Source of the DNA: Bryobacteraceae bacterium
GTDB taxonomy: Bacteria > Acidobacteriota > Terriglobia > Bryobacterales > Bryobacteraceae
Length of the DNA stretch: 64,000 nucleotides
Direction of reading: 5' to 3'
NCBI GenBank assembly: GCA_041394945.1
Contig: JAWKHH010000003.1
Location: forward strand, 1-64,000
The notes below the pieces were generated by a model that worked only from the letters and a program-made list of their open reading frames with translations, made no database searches and had not been told where the DNA came from. Position 1 is the stretch's first letter; each line of letters opens with the position of its first letter. Shown piece by piece: positions 60,532 through 64,000 of the stretch. The translations under genes and the position numbers were made by a program.

Positions 60532-63111
60532 TTAGTCGATTCGAACGACGGAGCCTTCGCGGCGACCGAGGGAGAGGTGGAGTCCGTTGGCGGCAGCGGC
60601 CATGCGGAAGGTGCTGGAGGGCAGCAGTCCAGGGGATCGTTCGCCATGGAAGTGGGCGAAGGCGCGGCGGGGTCCGGCGGGCAGGCCAGCGGCATCGAGA
60701 GGCATCGCGTAGATGCACGATGATCCGTCTTCGTTGGAGAGGTAGAAGAGCTCGCGCCCGTCCAGGGAGTAGGCAGGAGCAGTGCCCCGGGCGACCTCGC
60801 GCCATGCCGTGGGCGGAATGGGTTGATTCCCGCGCAGCGCAGCCATCATCACCCAGCGGGACTCATCCTCGCGAATGGCGGTGAACGCGGTGCGCTTTTC
60901 GCCGGGCGCGAACACGGCGCGGTAGAGATTCCACGATGGATGCGAGAGGATACTGGCGGTCTCGCGGCGCTCGCCGTCGAGGAGCGTGATGTTCCTTCTG
61001 ACCGACGGGTGCACGTAGGCGAGCGCGCGTTTTCCGTCCGCGGAAGTATCCCACGGGAGTCCGACAAGGACGAATTCCTGGCCGGTCTCCTCACCGGCTC
61101 GAAGCCGGATCAGGGAGCGCACCTCGTTGCGGTATCTGCGAAGCCAGGCGGTGCGGCCATCGCTCGAAACGACGCCGACGTTGGCGCCGGCGACTACGGC
61201 AGCCGACTCCGGGCCGTGCCAAACGAGATCCCCGCGCAAGCCGGGCACCGTCAGCCAGGACTCGCCGTCGGCGGAGATGTCGAGGAACAATCCTTCTCCC
61301 CCTCGCTCCACGCGCACCGGCGCGGAGTTCGGAGCGTACGGGATCCGGTAGTGCCCTGAACGAAGAGGGTCCAGTCGGACAAACAGACGCCCATCGCGGG
61401 AGGCGGAGCAGCCGGAGGCGCGTTCCGGGAGGTGGGCGACGGATTCCAGGCGAGGGCCTCGCCGCAGGGCGATGGAGACGAGTTCGTTATCGCCTCGGAT
61501 CGCCCACACGGCGCCACCGGGAGCGGGGGCGCAAACGACGACATCTCCGATCGAGGGCAATTGGACGTCAGCGACCTTGCGCGGTTCGCCGGCAGCGGGT
61601 TGCTGGCTCCAGAGACGGAAGGATGCCGACGGCTCAATCCCTTCCTGGAACAAGATCGATTCGGTATCGGGCTCCCAGACGGCGTTGACGATCCTTCGGA
61701 GGTTGCCGCCGACGGGCCGGGGTTCGCCGCCACGGGCGGGCACAAGGAACCACGCGCCATCGATGGGGCGGATCGGGTCGCCACGATTGTTGGCGATGGT
61801 GTAGAGCAGCCAAGCACCGCCGGGCGAATAGGCAGCGCGGCGTCCACCGGGAGCAATGAGGCGCGTCTTCCTGGTTTTGCGGTCGAATTCGTAGAGTCCG
61901 GGCGCGTCGCGCTGGGAGAAGAACGCGACATATCGGCCATCGGGCGAGAGCGCCGGGGAATGATCGAAGGCTTCGTCTTCAAAGAGGCGTTCAGGGTTCG
62001 ATCCGTCGGCGGGGCTCACCCAGATGTCGTAGCGGCCGGGCGTGCCGTGGCTCGAGGCATAGGCGAGCCAGTGGCCGTCGGCCGACACCGAAGCGTCGAG
62101 CCAGGATTGGCCGGGCGGGCTGACAGCCGTCAGGCGCGGCGCAGGCTGGCGGTAATAGAGAGCCAAGGCAGCCGCGATGGCGGGGAGAACGGCGAGGATC
62201 GCCATCGGGGCCCGCGGGCGCGCGCGCAGGGCGGACCGCAGATCGGCAATGGTGGCGTAGCGCTGCTTCGGATCGAGCGCCGTGGCCTTGCGCACCACGC
62301 CGGCGCGCGCACCGGGCCCGAGTATCTTTCCGTAGATGACTCCAAGCGAGTAGATGTCGCTGCGTGGACCTGCCTGACGGGCGGTGAGTTGCTCGGGACT
62401 GGCATATTCGGGCGTGAAGCTGCGGACGGTGACGGTGGCATCGCCGGCGAGGATCAGCTTCGCGGCGCCGAAGTCGACGAGCTTGACCCGGCCGTCGTTC
62501 GACACGAGGATGTTCGAGGGCTTCAAATCGCGGTGGATGATGTTGCGGGAGTGTGCGTAGGCGACGGCATCGAGCACCTGTTCGAAGAGGCGGAGGCGCG
62601 CGGCAGGGTCGAGGTGAAGCCGGTTGCAGTATTCGTCGAGGTGTTCGCCCTCGACGTACTCGACGACGAGGTAGGGCGCGCCCCAATCGGTGACGCCGCC
62701 GTCGAACAGGCGCGCGATGCCGGGATGGTCGAGCCCGGCGAGGATCTGGCGCTCGCGGCGAAGGTCTTCGTGGAGGAAGGTGGCGAGGGCGGCTTGAGAG
62801 ATCAACTTGATGGCGACGCGGCGCTCGAACTCGCCGTCGTCACGGTGCGCCTCGTAGACCACGCCCATTCCGCCGCGGCCAAGAATGCGCGAGGTTTGAT
62901 AGGGACCGAAGCGGGGCCAGGGATCGGCGATGCGCGGCGCGACGGAATCGTAGCTGCGCAGGAGGCGGCGGACTTCGGCATGGAGCGCGGCGTCGCCGGA
63001 GCTCGCCGATTCGACGAAGCCATCGCGTTGCGGGCCCGGCGGGTACGCGAGGGCGGCATCGAAGATCGCGCGGGTGCGATCGAAATTCGGTGGCTGTTCC
63101 GGTCCGCCCAT
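60532..63111 (-). CDS. Membrane Ser/Thr kinase with TolB-type beta-propeller sensor
   Basis: 859 residues. A helical N-terminal extension (1-65) leads to an active kinase: GRGGMGVVYEA, Lys102, HRDLKPSN (Asp195), DFG 213-215, SPEQ. One transmembrane helix (about 303-320, MAILAVLPAIAAALALYY) precedes a 530-residue PD40/TolB-like propeller (DASVSADGHWLAYASS, FDHSPALSPDGRYVAFFS). This kinase-propeller design is common in Solibacter-type acidobacteria. The propeller would sense extracytoplasmic proteins or ligands. It lies 40 nt upstream of the giant kinase, same strand. Confidence 0.93.
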   Translation of the reverse strand: MGGPEQPPNFDRTRAIFDAALAYPPGPQRDGFVESASSGDAALHAEVRRLLRSYDSVAPRIADPWPRFGPYQTSRILGRGGMGVVYEAHRDDGEFERRVAIKLISQAALATFLHEDLRRERQILAGLDHPGIARLFDGGVTDWGAPYLVVEYVEGEHLDEYCNRLHLDPAARLRLFEQVLDAVAYAHSRNIIHRDLKPSNILVSNDGRVKLVDFGAAKLILAGDATVTVRSFTPEYASPEQLTARQAGPRSDIYSLGVIYGKILGPGARAGVVRKATALDPKQRYATIADLRSALRARPRAPMAILAVLPAIAAALALYYRQPAPRLTAVSPPGQSWLDASVSADGHWLAYASSHGTPGRYDIWVSPADGSNPERLFEDEAFDHSPALSPDGRYVAFFSQRDAPGLYEFDRKTRKTRLIAPGGRRAAYSPGGAWLLYTIANNRGDPIRPIDGAWFLVPARGGEPRPVGGNLRRIVNAVWEPDTESILFQEGIEPSASFRLWSQQPAAGEPRKVADVQLPSIGDVVVCAPAPGGAVWAIRGDNELVSIALRRGPRLESVAHLPERASGCSASRDGRLFVRLDPLRSGHYRIPYAPNSAPVRVERGGEGLFLDISADGESWLTVPGLRGDLVWHGPESAAVVAGANVGVVSSDGRTAWLRRYRNEVRSLIRLRAGEETGQEFVLVGLPWDTSADGKRALAYVHPSVRRNITLLDGERRETASILSHPSWNLYRAVFAPGEKRTAFTAIREDESRWVMMAALRGNQPIPPTAWREVARGTAPAYSLDGRELFYLSNEDGSSCIYAMPLDAAGLPAGPRRAFAHFHGERSPGLLPSSTFRMAAAANGLHLSLGRREGSVVRID

Positions 63112-63217
63112 GTGTTTGGATCACGGCGCACCCGCGGGAGCGCACCGTGAAGCCGAGTTTATCGAAGTTGGGTTTGGCGCCGTTGACGCCGCGCGGAAAT
63201 CTTTGGCCAAAACGTAA

Positions 63218-64000
63218 CTAGCGGAGGTGGATGGTGATGGGATTGGATGTGGCTCCGGCGGACCGGAGCGTGACCTCCACCGGACCAGGACCACCGGCGG
63301 CGATGGCGACCACTTGCTCGACTCCCGCAAACCCGGGCGCGAGGGCCGCGGCAACCCACGGACCCGGGCTTCCCGGCGAACAGGACCTCGGGGGTGACGT
63401 TGGGAATCGACAGCGGATCGGCCGGAGCGCGAAGTCCGGGGGCGAGGCGCGGGGTGGAGCCGCCGAGTCCGGTGGTCCAGAGGATGATGGGGTCGCCGGC
63501 GGCGACCGGAGATTCGGCCGTGATCAAAGAGTAGTCGGCCTTGGTGATGACGAAAATGCCGGGGGCGGTGGCCGTGACGGCGAGGCTGGTGGCGACGGAG
63601 GTCCCCGCGGGGGTCTTCACCTGAAGCGGATGGGTGCCGGGCGCGACGTCCGGTATCTGGATGTTGAGCTGGCCGGGGCTCGCGAAGAGCAGCTTGGCGC
63701 GCATGCCGCCGACGGTGACCTCGGTGCCGTTGAACTCCTCGGCAAGTTCGCCGGCGGCGGTGAGGGGGACGACACCGGTGGCGCTGGCGAGGTTGGCGCC
63801 GAAGAGGCTGGTGAGTCCGCGCGGGGCGGCTGCGGCGGTGGCGGTGGCTCCGGCGGCGTTGATGACGCCGCGATCGGAGACCGCGGGGAGATTGGCGGGG
63901 GCCGCGTCGGAAAGCTGTCCGCGCAGGAAGCCATTCGGGTAGGCTTCGGAATGGAAGGTGACATAGTAGGCGCCCGGATTCGCGATGACGGCGCGAATGG
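63218..64000 (-). CDS. CHRD-domain protein with TIGR03437-like C-terminal domain; frameshifted, runs off right edge
   Basis: In one frame the minus strand from 64000 reads ANPGAYYVTFHSEAYPNGF then LRGQLSDA, the end of a CHRD domain. Next comes DRGVINAAGATATA, GLTSLFGANLASATGVVPLT, VTVGGMRAKLLFASPGQL and WTTGLGG, a Solibacter-type C-terminal domain. After EVLFAGKPG the expected continuation WVAAALAPGFAGVEQVVAI then VTLRSAGATSNPITIHLR-stop lies in another frame. A one-base shift near 63355-63372 thus breaks the gene, by mutation or assembly error. Without repair the frame runs on to 63159 with an Arg-rich nonsense tail. CHRD proteins are exported and may be adhesive or structural. Confidence 0.8.

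Noticed and set aside
1..64000. CRISPR arrays and insertion sequences
   Set aside because: No regularly spaced repeats and no transposase genes were seen; the only mobile signature is the tRNA-associated integrase module.

Overview
High-GC bacterial DNA that most resembles an acidobacterium of the Solibacter/Bryobacter group. The pointers are a CHRD protein ending in a Solibacter-type C-terminal domain (TIGR03437-like), two Ser/Thr kinases with sensor or propeller tails, a split glycine decarboxylase (gcvPA/gcvPB), an hrcA-grpE-dnaJ operon and an exosortase/PEP-CTERM pair. This placement is inferred from gene content and was not computed.

1-6705 is the right end of an integrated mobile element. 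A ParA start runs off the left edge. A degenerate J-domain-like protein is divergent from a tightly coupled PRTRC cassette (E, C, small ORF, F, B, ThiF), which combines a small PRTRC C protein with an E1-like ThiF enzyme. An excisionase-like HTH protein and a tyrosine integrase follow, then tRNA-Val(CAC), whose 3' end faces the integrase and is the probable attachment site.

6793-24345: GAF protein, YCF48-like propeller, then a non-coding interval (8591-9230) that looks like a roughly 590-nt highly structured RNA with its own promoter and a perfect closing helix. Next come a PhyH dioxygenase, PEP carboxykinase, a NtrC-type regulator, histidine kinase and lipoprotein set, an OmpA lipoprotein, another folded intergenic segment, the glycine cleavage operon gcvT-gcvH-gcvPA-gcvPB, and a GT-C membrane glycosyltransferase.

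24342-42507: heat-shock operon hrcA-grpE-dnaJ, an RND/HlyD-type adaptor, an MFS transporter, an APH-like kinase, an operon with three successive HlyD-type adaptors and one MacB-like permease but no ATPase, an intradiol dioxygenase, a YheT-like hydrolase, and a Gld-like ABC operon (ATPase, permease-GldG fusion, DUF4340).

42652-51432 is one co-directional run: VIT-domain membrane protein with a PEP-CTERM tail, exosortase, exosortase-associated protein, a secreted protein, an orphan peptide-type solute-binding protein, and a NtrY/NtrC-like two-component pair. A 6S-like rod-shaped RNA or leader precedes an RRM protein. The window ends with two divergent GT-C mannosyltransferase-like proteins, two large membrane Ser/Thr kinases and the frameshifted, edge-truncated CHRD/TIGR03437-like gene.

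Several genes have a -10-like hexamer 7-8 nt before the start codon, suggesting leaderless transcription. The best candidates for something undescribed are the large RNA at 8626-9217 and the element-borne PRTRC cassette with its J-like partner.
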